Assembly (NCBI GenBank): GCA_018136815.1 | Contig: CM030931.1 | Location: forward strand, 7,588,488 to 7,629,811 | Source: Isochrysis galbana | Taxonomy: Eukaryota > Haptophyta > Isochrysidales > Isochrysidaceae | Direction of reading: 5' to 3' | DNA length: 41,324 nucleotides | The notes under the pieces: model-generated | Database searches by the model: none | What the model was told of the DNA's origin: nothing | The model's input: only the letters and a program-made list of their open reading frames with translations | Position numbers and translations under genes: made by a program | In this document: positions 1 to 9,293 of the stretch, piece by piece | Layout of the letters: the number at the start of each line of letters is the position of its first letter | How positions within the stretch are numbered: the stretch's first letter is position 1

Positions 1-90
1 AGCCGCCCCTTCGCGACGCTCGATGCCTTCATGGCGCAATACTCGCTCTACTGCCTTGAGAAGGACATCGAGCCGCTCCTGCTCGACGAG
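1..90 (+). CDS. probable internal exon of a gene starting outside the window
   Basis: Frame 1 is open from the first base and codes for about 30 residues, ending with acidic residues directly before GTGACT, a plausible splice donor at position 91. Beyond that the frame becomes arginine- and glycine-rich and does not look like protein. It may be an upstream exon of the EF-hand membrane protein that follows, since both are on the + strand with only noncoding-looking sequence between. No domain is recognised. Confidence 0.35.
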
Positions 91-576
91 GTGACTCGCA
101 CACGAGCGCTGGCTTCTGCTCTGACCAGCTCCTGCCTGTTGCGGCGACTTCAGCTCTCAATCGCAGGGAGGGTGGTCAGCTTACCGTCCGCATCGGTATC
201 GCGCTCTCAGGTGTTGAAGGAGATCAAGAGCGCTCGCGTCGGGCTGGCTGTCCACCAATACACGGCACGGCAGGTGCGCTGTCGAAGGGGGGGGGGGCGC
301 ACGCAAATTTGACGATGTGCGCTTGTTGCGATAGACGGGCGCGCAATAGACTCTAGGGAGACTAAGGTGGTGCCAGCGTCTCCACTCAGAGTCGTCGCAT
401 TCAGGTGCCTGAGTTGAGGCAGTTGCTGGATGCCATGAGCGCTGCGCATGCCTTTGGCGGGGATGGCAGCTGGCGTCCAACCCTTCCGTTGACGACGTTC
501 GCTTCGGGGTGGGGTTCCTCCGTTTATTTAGCCCGTCCTTAAATCCTTCGCCACACCGGCTGCCTGTATGGAATAG
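91..576 (+). other. intron-like interval, possible small exon
   Basis: No convincing full gene is seen. A short open stretch begins after the acceptor-like TTCAG at 400-404 and reads as a plausible exon of about 35 residues to a possible donor near 509. I could not join it in phase with the next coding block, so it stays a suggestion. TAG at 574-576 closes the reading frame upstream of the large coding block and could itself be a 3' splice site. Confidence 0.3.
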
Positions 577-2382
577 GTCCGCGGCCTCAAATGGAAATCA
601 GAGGCGGAGGTTGCCGAAGCAGTCAAGAGTACCGGCTACGGCACCGAATCTGTGAAGGATGGGGTGGTGGAGGATGAGGCAGAGGCGGTGCTGAAGATGG
701 CAGACATTCAGTCGTTTCCGAGGGCGCACATTCACGTACTCGTCGAATTCATCCGGCTGCACTGCAACCCCGGGCTGCCATCGGACTCCATCGACATAGA
801 AGATCGGCCGCTGATGGGCGGTAACGCCGGCACTGCTGAAGTCGAGCTGGGCCTCGCTTCCCGATTTTCCAAGTGGCAGCGAGAAGTGTACCCGGATGTG
901 CGTGTTCAGCTCGAGGGCCACGTGTGGACTAAGGTGCTGCCGCCTCCTGCTCGCTACGTTGACGGTGTGCGCATGCGGATGGTGTGTGGCGGCACTTGGC
1001 GCGAGCCAACCAGGGACAACGATTCTGCTACGGGGTGTGCCAAGTTTGTCGGCCCGCCTGGCATCAACGGCATGCCCTCCGCCTCTTGGTATGGGTTCAC
1101 GCTTGTGGCGACCATCATCCACTTCGCGATCGTTTTACTGCCCATCTTCGCGCTCCTCTTGCTCACGATGCGCGTGCAAGATATGTGGGCGCTGACCATG
1201 GCGCCGCCCACAGTGGGGGGTCGGCGGCCGCAAGTTATTTACGTCGCATTCCAGCCCTCTCCACTCGCTACGGTCGTGGGGCTCACCTCTTCGGAAGTGT
1301 ACCTCCGTCCACTTGTGCAGGCAGCCGTGATTGAGTCGGGGGTGTTCCTCGTTTTCACCATGTGCCGCGCCTTATTGCATTATGCCGAGCTGTCACAGCC
1401 ACGCCGTGCCTCTCGGCCTTATGCATGGGCATTCCTCCACTACATTCGGTTGTGCTATGCTGTGCTAGCTGCGCTCCATGTTGCCATCTTTCTGTCCATG
1501 GGCTCGATGGCCGCCTGCTGGTTCGTGTTGGGCGCAGCGCTTGAGCCGATCCGCTTCCTCGCATACGGCACAGCCGTTATCACCTTGTTCATCAGCATTT
1601 ACTATGTCGCCACCAGCATCGTAGCTCTGGCCGATCGTACCAAACGGTCGCTGACGCTCCGCATACACACGCAGCTGGCCACGCAGCTTCGGCACGCCCG
1701 TCTGCGCATCTCCCGCTGTAAGCTGACCGAACAGCTCGTCAATTGTCGGGAAAACAATGACCCGAGTTCCGCGGAGGCAGTGCACGCTGAACTGCAACAA
1801 CTCGGGCAACAAGAGCGTGCGCTCGCTGAGCATGGAGCAAGGCTGGAGAATGGCGACGGGAAGCTGGAGGCTGATGAGGTGGATGCTGAAGAGATCTTCA
1901 AGACACTCGACGTCGACGGCAGCGGCACTCTCACCTTGAACGAACTCGAGGCGCTCTTCGATGAGCTCGATCTTCCGATCTCGGAGCGGTACAAGCGGTC
2001 GATGTTTGCTCAGCTAGACATCGAGAGCGACGGCACCGTCTCGGTGGAGGAGTTCCGGCGCGGCTGGGACGACATGATTGGTATGATCGTGGAGCACGGG
2101 CTCATCAATGCTGGCCTGACCACGTTGCAGATCGTCGCCGCCATCCTGACCCTCACCACTCTGGTGAGCCTCCTCATCGCCTTCATCATCGTCGCGCTCT
2201 CCGGCTGGCCTCGCCAGAGCCTCGACTCGGCGGTAATTGAATCGATCCTGGTGGCGGGGGTGGGCGTGGCTGCCAAGAATAGGAGCAAATGGAGCATCGA
2301 GACGGAGAAGGCGAAGCTCGACGGGCTGGTGCAGGGCACCGTGACCGCTACCGAGGCGTCGCTCAAGTCCAAGGCAGTCTAA
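577..2382 (+). CDS. multi-pass membrane protein with paired EF-hands (3' part of gene)
   Basis: The frame is open from the possible acceptor at 574-576 to TAA at 2380. There is no ATG near its start, so upstream exons are likely. Numbering from the GTG at 652, a soluble region is followed by a hydrophobic helix at about 149-173, two to four more around 225-330 and a charged helical linker. Two EF-hand loops follow. DVDGSGTLTLNE (about 420-431) has all canonical ligands, and DIESDGTVSVEE (about 456-467) is also canonical. A final hydrophobic segment covers about 483-520. EF-hands between membrane segments suggest a calcium-gated channel, transporter or sensor in an internal or plasma membrane. 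Algal channels with EF-hands after the pore are a loose parallel, but no pore motif was recognised and no family is assigned. Confidence 0.75.
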   Translation, partial: VRGLKWKSEAEVAEAVKSTGYGTESVKDGVVEDEAEAVLKMADIQSFPRAHIHVLVEFIRLHCNPGLPSDSIDIEDRPLMGGNAGTAEVELGLASRFSKWQREVYPDVRVQLEGHVWTKVLPPPARYVDGVRMRMVCGGTWREPTRDNDSATGCAKFVGPPGINGMPSASWYGFTLVATIIHFAIVLLPIFALLLLTMRVQDMWALTMAPPTVGGRRPQVIYVAFQPSPLATVVGLTSSEVYLRPLVQAAVIESGVFLVFTMCRALLHYAELSQPRRASRPYAWAFLHYIRLCYAVLAALHVAIFLSMGSMAACWFVLGAALEPIRFLAYGTAVITLFISIYYVATSIVALADRTKRSLTLRIHTQLATQLRHARLRISRCKLTEQLVNCRENNDPSSAEAVHAELQQLGQQERALAEHGARLENGDGKLEADEVDAEEIFKTLDVDGSGTLTLNELEALFDELDLPISERYKRSMFAQLDIESDGTVSVEEFRRGWDDMIGMIVEHGLINAGLTTLQIVAAILTLTTLVSLLIAFIIVALSGWPRQSLDSAVIESILVAGVGVAAKNRSKWSIETEKAKLDGLVQGTVTATEASLKSKAV

Positions 2383-2758
2383 CCCCTCCCCACCCCCTCC
2401 TACCCGGGTAGAGGTGAGGGAGTCTGGGTTGAGCAAGAATATCGGTGCATCGGGGAGTCAGAGTACCTTTTCCACCTCACTCTGCGAAGCCTCCCCCCCC
2501 CTGGCCTCCTCATTTCCCCCTCGCAATCCGATATGGGAGGAGAGCGATGGCAATAGATTGCGAATCAGCAGCACACTTGCGCCTATTTGCAGGATAGCAG
2601 TTTGGTCCGAGCGCCGCCTGCCCCGTAGGCGTAGGAAGCGCAGCATTTCCACCCACCCTCTTGAGGCGTTGGAGTTTCTGTGCTGCTTACATTGGAGGGT
2701 GACACCCGTAAATGATATTTCAGAGGCTGCAAGTGTCGTCCCTCGTGAGCGAGCCCTC
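2383..2758. other. intergenic, no gene seen
   Basis: The sequence contains short C-runs and no ORF with protein-like composition. It carries the 3' flank of the EF-hand gene and the left flank of the first retroposon. No polyadenylation signal was recognised with confidence. Confidence 0.5.
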
Positions 2759-2774
2759 TTATCGGGTCGATTGA

Positions 2775-3706
2775 CAACCTACTTTTATAAGTGGGGGTCA
2801 ATGGGGGCCTCGCGCCCCCCTCTCTCCATCGCGGACACCCCCCGGGGTGGGCCCGTACAATCAACCCCAGCCCCTGCCCTCTGGCAGGGGCTGGGCAATC
2901 AACACTCTGGCCCAGACCCCTAGTGGGCGCGGGCCGTGACTCGCACTCCCACGCCCAGCATGGGCCTGCCCTCGAGCTGACTCCCCCCCCATCCCTGGTC
3001 GCCAGGCAGACAGAGGGCTTCGGGCGGCTCCCAGGGCCAGCGAGGCAAGCGTGGGAGAGGCAGGAGGGGCCAGGGGCTGAGCCCCAGCCTCCACTGCCCC
3101 CTGAGCTGCCCTGGCTGGCCCTCTGAGAGCCCCCAAAGGGCCTCTGAGAGCAGGCCGTGGCGCGCCGCATGGCGACGCGCCGCAGGGGCAGAGGTGGAGG
3201 AGAACGGAGAGAGGGAGAGGGGGGGTTTTGCACCCCCCCCGATGGAGTGCGGTGAGAAACGGGACTCGTTTGCGTTAGCAAACGGGCGGAGGGGGGCGGC
3301 TGGCGACAGGAGGGGGATGAGGAGGGAGAGGCTCAAGGCGCCTACGGGAACCACGGTGGCAGGTATCTCGAGGCGCAGTCTTTTATTTCTCGAGGACAGC
3401 TCGCGGCGAGAGCTGTAAGGGCCGTTTCTTTTCATGACGAGAGGTTCCTCACCCCCCCCCCCGGTGCTTTTTCCCGGAGAGTCGGCCGGCGTCGACCGGT
3501 CCGCCTCAATGGGTTTTCCCTTATTGTAGCTTGTGGGGAGTTATAATGGGAGCCGGGGGTTTGCGAGGGGGGAGATTCGTAGGGGTGCATATGCGTATGT
3601 GTCTAGTGACAGCACACGTCAAGGCGTACGGGCAGGTGCGCTGAGGGGTGTCGTGATAGTACCGGGCTAGTGGCAGTAGTGGTACTAACGCTCAGATATT
3701 TTATTA
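2775..3706 (+). mobile_element. hairpin-headed retroposon copy 1 (E1, 932 bp)
   Basis: The element is bounded by an exact 16-bp direct repeat, TTATCGGGTCGATTGA, at 2759-2774 and 3707-3722. It begins CAACCTACTTTTATAAGTGG, where ACTT and AAGT can pair, followed by the hairpin GGGGGCCTCGCGCCCCC. A G-rich core around 3040-3110 is shared with all sister elements. It ends in an AT tail, GATATTTTATTA. A collinear sister copy lies at 13282-14198. Long ORFs inside are low-complexity and absent from relatives, so it appears noncoding. A long duplication with an AT-rich tail fits target-primed reverse transcription. Confidence 0.85.
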
Positions 3707-3722
3707 TTATCGGGTCGATTGA

Positions 3723-4011
3723 TGAGCCTCCGTGCTGGATTGATTGTCGTGGAGGTGAAACGGTTTCTTGGAGGGGCGATAAGAGTTCCGAGGCGTCTCG
3801 AAGCCCGGGGAAGCCCCTTCCACGGCGTCTCCCCCCGGCGGCTCGCTCCTTGTGTTACGTCCAGTCGGAGACGGAGAGGCGAAATGTCGGTTTGTCCGCA
3901 CAACCAACCTCAGCCGCCAGAGGCCTGAAATTGAGAGTATTTTTCGAAAATTTTGCCGAAAGACCCCGGATTTTTTTGCTGGTCACTCATACCAGAACCG
4001 CTATAGGGAGC
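3723..4011. other. spacer between E1 and E2
   Basis: This is host sequence between two element insertions. No gene, repeat or recognisable signal is visible. Confidence 0.4.
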
Positions 4012-4028
4012 TTATTTAGGTCCTCGTT

Positions 4029-4908
4029 CACTAATCTTATGATTGGTCGCCATGGAGGGGGGCCTCGCGCCCCTCCCACTCTCTCGACTCCCCTCATGGG
4101 GGGCGAGAACCATCCACCCCCGCCTGCGCTGCCTCTTGGCATGTAGGGGGGACTCACCCAGACTGCCTAGACTCTCCCTGAGAGTCGGGCACAGATCGCA
4201 CGCCCTGGCCCGCGTTGGCCTGCGCCTTCTCGCTCTGACCAACCCCTCCTCCCCCTGGGCCCCCCTGATCAGGAGCCCCCAGCCAGCTCCTGTCGACCGG
4301 CAAGGGCTCGAGAGCCAGCGAGGGAGGGGCAGGAGGGGCCGGGGCCATGCCCCAGCCTCACCTGCCCCCTGAGCTGTGCTCCCAGGCCCCTGCAGGCCTC
4401 CTGGGGACCTGAAGAGGGGCCGCAGGCGCGCGCCATGGGCCAGAGCCGCAGGGAAGAGAGGAGGAAGAGGGAAGAGGGAGGGGAGGGGGGAAGTGGCAGC
4501 TCTCCCCTCCGGCGTTTACGTGTCTTCTCGCCCCGTTTGGGTAAGAGAAGACGGGGGCACCAGAACCAGGAGGGAAGGGCCGCGGCTCGCCGCGGCCACT
4601 CGCCTCGGCGAGAGAGATTAGCGCTTCTGGGCTCTCATTCACGAGTGCCCCCCCCCCCCCCCCCGCGTTGTTTTTACCCGAAAGGGGTTTTCCCCCAGCG
4701 TGGACTCGAGGAGAGGACGTGCTGGGGTGCGCGGGGTCGGTGCATGCACTGGGGGGAGGACAAATATCGAGGGGAGGGGGCAGTGCCCCCTCCCCCCGGT
4801 AGCACTCGGACACCTGGCTCGTCAGGTATGGCGGGATTCCGGGACGGAAAAGTTGTGTCCAATTAGCTAGTGGGGTTGGCTAGGATATAACATTAATCAT
4901 TTTATTAT
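4029..4908 (+). mobile_element. hairpin-headed retroposon (E2, 880 bp)
   Basis: It is flanked by an exact 17-bp duplication, TTATTTAGGTCCTCGTT, at 4012-4028 and 4909-4925. The head CACTAATCTTATGATTGG can form an AATC/GATT stem and is followed by a G-run/C-run hairpin near 4054-4075. The shared core lies near 4310-4370. The tail contains GGTTGGCTAGGATATAAC and ends ATTTTATTA. That tail recurs alone at 8284-8318 and about 19645-19715. Only the head, core and tail resemble E1, so this is a different subfamily. Confidence 0.85.
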
Positions 4909-4978
4909 TTATTTAGGTCCTCGTTTGCCCATTACCGATGGTGCCCTTCGCACCCCCCTAGTGAGTGACCGGGCTAAC

Positions 4979-5760
4979 ATGCGGCCATGGACCCACCACT
5001 TTGCACTTTGACGCAAGACACTTTCTACACCCCACTCCCCCGGTCCTTTCCCCCCCGCCATCAGGCGACTCCCCACGTGCCCACGTACACTACTAGGGGG
5101 ATAGGGATGGCTTAGATATGGTCTGGCGGCCGGCGGCTCGCGCCCCCCCCCCCCCCGGTGATCTTTCCCCCCTTCCTCCTGTGTCCCGGGTACGCGGCGG
5201 CCTCATTCCCGACTTATCCTGTAAAGAGATGCAAGACTTACCGATTTTTCGGTGGGCGGAGCTGCGGGGCTCTCGCTGCTGGCGCCCACCTCCTTTTCCG
5301 CGCGCTCTCTCCCCTCTCCTGCGGCACGCGCGATGGCGCGCCTGCGGCAGGCCTGCAGCTGCCCTCTGGCGACCCCTGAAGGCTCCTGGAACCTGGAGGC
5401 CAGTATCAGGGGGCAGAGGAGGTTGGGGCTGGGCCCTGGCCTCCCCTGCCTCTCCCTCGCTGGCGCTCCTGCGCCTCTGGGGCGCCCCCGCTCTGCACCT
5501 GTCTGCCTATCGTCTAGGCGCTAGGGGGGGAAGGGGGGAGTGGAGCGATGGGGCTGGCCACGACAAGCCAGGGCGGGCGAATGGGGCATGGGGCAAGCCT
5601 GCCAGGGAGAGAGTGGGCCAACAGGGCAGTGTGCGCTCCTGGCAAGCCATCAGGCATGCGCCAGGAGCATGGGTGGTTCCTCACCCATGGCCAGGGGAGC
5701 AGTGGAGAGAGGGGGGGGGCCCCTTCCCCCCCATGGGCGAACGAAGTGAAAGTTTAGTCC
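4979..5760 (-). mobile_element. hairpin-headed retroposon, minus orientation (E3)
   Basis: On the minus strand it starts near 5760 with GGACTAAACTTTCACTTCG, then CCCATGGGGGGG and a G/C hairpin. The core at about 5420-5480 matches the other elements in reverse complement. It is collinear with E6 over most of its length, for example TATGGTC[TC]GG at 5116 and 22377 and the segment around GCACGCGCGATGGCGCGCC. No target duplication could be identified, so the left edge is approximate. The GC-rich ORFs across it are not considered genes. Confidence 0.7.
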
Positions 5761-6125
5761 GAGTCGCGTGTGCGGTAAGAATATTTGAAAAATGTAGATC
5801 GCCGTGGGGGCTGTGCCTAAGCCCCAACGCCCCAACCCCCATCGCGGCGGGGCGTAGTTCAGATGCGGGGGGCGGAAGGGCTCGCGATCGACCAATCAAA
5901 GCGCATTGGCTTTACCGCTGTGCTGCTTTCCCTCCATCAGGATGAACCTCTGCCCTCTGCCGCCTCCTCGCTGCTCTTTCCATGCCCACGCATGACAAAC
6001 GATAGATAAGCAAGCACCCGCGTACTCGCCGCCACTATTACTACTCTACAACGTGCTCCGACACACTTCCCATCAAGTGTGTATAACCTATTTTCCGACG
6101 TGTGCGATCAGCCGGCCTCAAAGAT
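5761..6125. other. 3' flank of rimM
   Basis: No gene is seen. The interval separates the head of E3 from the stop codon of the minus-strand rimM and presumably contains its 3' untranslated region. Confidence 0.4.
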
Positions 6126-7223
6126 TCAGTTATCGGGCGAGCAGGTCTCACCGATCGCCGGGAGCAGGCCACGGATCACGACTCGTCTCCGCCGCTTCGG
6201 CTGCACGAGCTCGAGCAATCCATCCGGCGGGTTGATTAGCACGATGCCCTCCTCCAACGAGACAAATGGCACAATCTCGTCCACGAAGGGGATGAGCACG
6301 GTGTCGGCCTCCTCTGGGTCGTCGGGATCGAGAAGGCCGACGCCCCTGGTCTGCATCAGAGTCACCTCGAGCAGGTCGTTCCCCAGATTCGGATTACCTG
6401 TGAGCTCCTCCCGCGGCACGACACCCGTCACCCGCCCGAGCACTGGCCCGGCGATTTGCAAGACCGAATCGAGCACGGCGTGCGGGTCGGTGACCGCCTC
6501 CACGCGGCGGATGCATGCGACCTGCAGCCCCTCCAGCTGCCAGACCAGGATCTCGCCGTCCTCAAGCTTGGGCGTCATCTCGCGCCGTATGAATAGAGAG
6601 GAGCCCTTGAGCGCCGCCGCTTGCTCGCGGCTCATGACGCCCTCTATCTTGAGCAGGTACACTCCTTCGCCCGGCCCACGCCGGCCGGCAAGCAGCCGTA
6701 CCTCTCGCGGCGCACGGCGACGCGGCTTCCGCAGCCAGACACTACCTGGCCTGCACAGCCGCTCGTGCGCAAAGTCGGAGTCGGAGCGCACGCGTAGGGC
6801 GCCGGTAACCCCGTGGGGCCCACTCACCCGTCCGACCTCGCTGAAGCCAAAGGTGGCAGGATCTCTCTGGTCGAGCTGCGCGGCGTCCGGGTAGAGCCAG
6901 CGGCCCCTCTCGCGCTTCCGCTCGGCCAGCGGTGCATATCCGGCTCCCCGCCCCCCCTGCACAGCCTCTCTAGCCCCGCCAGCCCCGCCTGCAGCCCCTC
7001 CAGCCCCACCCAGCCCCCGCTCGCCCTCCCCCTCCCCAACGTTGGAGAAGCGGAGAGTGCGAGCCACCTCCTCTGCCTTGGAAAAGGAGGCGTACTTGTT
7101 GCGCCTGGCACGGCGCGCGTCGCTCGGCGGGGGTGGGGAAGGGTTGCCCGCGCCGCGCCCGCCCCCAGCCGGAGCGAGGCCCACAAGCGCCGCCAGCGCC
7201 GCCGCCAGCAGCGCCGTGCCCAT
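6126..7223 (-). CDS. rimM: RimM-type ribosome maturation factor, probably plastid-targeted
   Basis: RimM binds ribosomal protein S19 and assists maturation of the 30S head. Here the product probably acts on plastid ribosomes. The ATG at 7223 gives 365 residues; a GTG-started frame at 7250 is rejected because the hydrophobic leader begins exactly at this ATG. Residues 1-20 form an Ala/Leu signal-peptide-like segment. A Pro-, Arg- and Gly-rich extension runs to about 120. The RimM N-terminal beta-barrel starts near 128 with GRVSGPHGVTGALRV, and a PRC-barrel-like domain follows with the hallmark IPFVDEIVP near 310 and INPPDGLLEL near 330. Bacterial RimM is about 170-180 residues, so the extra length is almost all at the N terminus. 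The bipartite leader fits a secondary plastid. The gene has no visible intron. Confidence 0.92.
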   Translation of the reverse strand: MGTALLAAALAALVGLAPAGGGRGAGNPSPPPPSDARRARRNKYASFSKAEEVARTLRFSNVGEGEGERGLGGAGGAAGGAGGAREAVQGGRGAGYAPLAERKRERGRWLYPDAAQLDQRDPATFGFSEVGRVSGPHGVTGALRVRSDSDFAHERLCRPGSVWLRKPRRRAPREVRLLAGRRGPGEGVYLLKIEGVMSREQAAALKGSSLFIRREMTPKLEDGEILVWQLEGLQVACIRRVEAVTDPHAVLDSVLQIAGPVLGRVTGVVPREELTGNPNLGNDLLEVTLMQTRGVGLLDPDDPEEADTVLIPFVDEIVPFVSLEEGIVLINPPDGLLELVQPKRRRRVVIRGLLPAIGETCSPDN

Positions 7224-7319
7224 CCGCCACGCGCAGTCTCCTCTCGCCACTTTTACTACTAGACTCTATATACTTAATATAGCTCCTCCTCTATCCGCTT
7301 CTGCTCTCTTTTAATTAAG

Positions 7320-7537
7320 GTGGTTCTTAAGGTTTTCTAACTCTGGCGCGAGACGGCGGGTGGCGGGCGCGCTGGCTGCCCACCTGCCCGCCTCTACAGG
7401 CCTTCGCTCCATGTATGGGGCATGGGAGTTCGGTGATCCGCAGGGGATGGAGGCCCAGGGAGTGGATGGATGTGATGGCGTGGCTGCAGCGGCTACTACG
7501 GCTACCCGCTACCCGGGGCTTCCCCGCCCGTGCTGCA
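7320..7537. other. upstream flank of rimM
   Basis: AT-rich start, then GC-rich sequence without a recognisable gene. The promoter of rimM would lie at its left edge, but no box is recognised. Confidence 0.35.
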
Positions 7538-7788
7538 TGTGAGGTGGGCTTTCTTGAGGAGTCTGTTCGCAAGCAATCAGAAGCGCAAGGCTGTCGAGCA
7601 AGTGCAACTAGTTTAATTCCATGTCCTGTGAGTGGCCGTGTGCGGGATGGGCGGCGTTGTGGCATCTTGTCATGAGACCCTAACCCTAACCCTTACCTAA
7701 GACCACTTCCAATGATTACTTTTACTTGGGCAGCCCTGCGCTTCTCTGATTGCTTGCGAACAGACTCCTCAAGAAAGCCCACCTCACA
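7538..7788. repeat. imperfect inverted repeat enclosing a telomere-like motif
   Basis: The arms at 7538-7593 and 7731-7788 are reverse complements over about 56 bases, with one 2-base indel and one or two mismatches. The 137-base loop contains CCCTAACCCTAACCCTTA at 7678-7695. A near-perfect palindrome of this length could form a cruciform or a hairpin RNA. Confidence 0.85.
7678..7695 (+). repeat. interstitial telomere-like repeat
   Basis: Two exact CCCTAA units and one CCCTTA unit occur in tandem, followed by ACCTAA. CCCTAA/TTAGGG is the telomere repeat of many algae and animals, whereas green algae and plants usually have TTTAGGG. The position inside a hairpin loop suggests a repair scar or insertion rather than a chromosome end. 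Confidence 0.6.
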
Positions 7789-8283
7789 AACCCAATACAT
7801 GTCCTGAATCGGGGACTCCACAAACGGGGGGAGCGTGCTTCGGTGGCCTTTTTCCGTCATCCGGATCAGCACCCTCACACATCCTATGCGTCTGCACCGC
7901 CGCTTCTCCCTGCCGCCCTTCTTGCCGACAAACGCTTCTGGTGTATGAGGGTCAGTCACTCCCAGGCCTCCCACGTCTGCCCGTCTGCCTCCAGCAGCCA
8001 GCAGCCTCCCGCGCAGCCAGCCAGCAGTGCGCATCATCATCATCACCAGCATCCCTTTATCTATCGCCGTCGACCTGAGCACCACCGAGTTCGAGAACCG
8101 CGTTGGCGCACTTGTATCTCACAAGGACCTGGGCGAGTGCATGATCAAGCACACGGGCATCGGGACAATGCACGCGAACATGCAGAATGTCCAAGTAGAG
8201 TCCTTCTGCGTCGAGCGTCAGAAAGCTGCGACGCGTTTGGTGCGACAACACGATCTCCAACCAAGAGCATCGACGTCTCGTGA
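7789..8283 (+). other. unassigned interval with a possible exon
   Basis: From about 8030 the + strand is open for about 85 codons with reasonable composition, starting in a CATCATCATCAT microsatellite. I recognise no domain. The sense frame runs into the retroposon tail at 8284 and stops soon after. It could be an exon of the gene that ends in the split exon at 9179-14262, but nothing links them directly. Confidence 0.25.
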
Positions 8284-8318
8284 TGGGTTGGCTAGGATAT
8301 AACATTAATTATTTTGTT
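8284..8318 (+). mobile_element. 3'-end-only fragment of an E2-type retroposon
   Basis: GGTTGGCTAGGATATAAC followed by ATTAATTATTTT matches the last roughly 35 bases of E2 almost exactly, with no element sequence to its left. Extreme 5' truncation is typical of target-primed reverse transcription. It abuts the open frame of the hAT fragment directly. Confidence 0.7.
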
Positions 8319-8740
8319 GAACGGGGCTGCTTCGAGCCTTCAACCCAGCCTTTGCCTACGGCAAGGTGGATGAGCTTTGGGTCCATCGGCTGGTTGAGAT
8401 TCCGTCATTTCATCATTTGCCCGCCGTTAGACAAAGGTTGCTCGATGAACTTCCGGAATACTTGATCGCTTGCCGTGGGACGAGGATTGATCATTCGGAA
8501 GTGCGGGTGTTCAGTAAGGAGGTTCTGCTATGGTGGGCATGCGACCACAGCAAGTTCCCTACCTGGGCATCCGCGGCAAGGATTGCATTTAGCATGACTC
8601 CCAATTCGGCTTCGTGTGAGCGTGTGTTCTCATTACTTGTTACGATGTTTGGCCCGAATCGTTCGGCCTCTCTCGCTGATCAAATACAGGCGGCGTTGAT
8701 GTTGCGATACAACAATAACCATCGGGAGAAGTGTGTGTGA
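8318..8740 (+). pseudogene. hAT transposase C-terminal fragment
   Basis: The frame opens right after the TGA at about 8318 and ends at TGA 8738. Its C-terminal half matches the hAT dimerisation domain: a W-rich segment, FPTWASAARIAFSMTP, then SCERVFSLL and a basic RxASLADQIQAALMLRYN tail. The N-terminal half fits the region just upstream in hAT transposases. The BED finger and the catalytic RNase-H-like core are missing. hAT transposases cut and paste DNA with 8-bp duplications, and this piece alone cannot be active. No terminal inverted repeats were found. It is 5'-truncated exactly at the retroposon-tail fragment. Confidence 0.85.
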
Positions 8741-9178
8741 TGTTGTAATGTTTCTTGTGTGTTACAGCTGTTTCTTGTGTGTTACAGCTATCAGCTATGT
8801 CACATTTGTGCTTGTGTGATAAGTGATGTAAGATGTAAGTTAATGTGAATGGGTTGACAACGACAACGAGCGCAACAAGCAAGTATAGCAACATAATAAC
8901 AACATAACCACGCAAAGTGCGTAAGAGGTGCGATAAACGCGAGGCGAGTTGCGCGCGAGTTTTTTTGTGTTTCTTAAGAGAAACGTGTTGCGGATGTACT
9001 TGCATCACGACAAATTGCCACAAGTTTGACCAAAAGTTTGGGTGGTCCGCCACAAGAATCCCGCAAGAACGGCCGACAAGTTTGGGCAAGTCGGGCTAAA
9101 AGTATTGACCTGGCCCTAGCGAGCGTGGGCGGTTGCGAGGGCGCGGGCCACAGCCTTGTACCCCACCCCCTCCTCCAG
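8741..9178. other. AT-richer spacer with a short tandem duplication
   Basis: TTTCTTGTGTGTTACAGCT occurs twice in tandem near 8750-8787. The rest holds no recognisable gene. A polypyrimidine stretch at 9160-9178 ends in CAG and looks like a 3' splice site for the exon that follows. Confidence 0.5.
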
Positions 9179-9293
9179 CTGCATGACTTTGAGCGTGCTC
9201 GCAGGTTGGCAGATTTGTTGGCTGAGCAGCAAGCATCCGCAGATCGTAGGCGGGCAGGGCGCGAGCGTGAGCTAGCTAGACTGCAGGCAGAGG
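9179..9293 (+). pseudogene. left half of a split terminal exon (charged helical protein)
   Basis: After the acceptor-like CCCCCTCCTCCAG the frame encodes a strongly charged helical segment ending in ELARLQAE. The reading frame then enters retroposon sequence. The bases TAGACTGCAGGCAGAGG at 9277-9293 recur at 13265-13281 and 14199-14215. Joining 9293 to 14216 restores one open frame that continues with DNVRRDYEMSRR and stops at 14262. I therefore infer that this exon and 14216-14262 were once contiguous. If the insertion is fixed, the host protein now ends early with a few foreign residues. The family is unknown. Confidence 0.6.

Noticed and set aside
598-1122. Minus-strand ORF opposite the EF-hand gene
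   Set aside because: The plus frame has perfect EF-hand loops and membrane helices; the reverse frame has no features.
2775-2830. HDV-like self-cleaving ribozyme at the retroposon head
   Set aside because: Such ribozymes occur at LINE 5' ends, but I could not place the nested double-pseudoknot helices; only two simple stems are visible.
2583-3435. Long Gly/Pro/Arg-rich ORFs across E1 (and likewise in E2, E3, E5 and E6)
   Set aside because: They appear in several frames at once because the elements lack A/T stops. They are not conserved between sister copies E1 and E5 and have low-complexity composition.
2775-3706. Helitron or DNA transposon
   Set aside because: No TC...CTRR ends and no terminal inverted repeats; the 16-17 bp duplications and AT tails fit retroposition instead.
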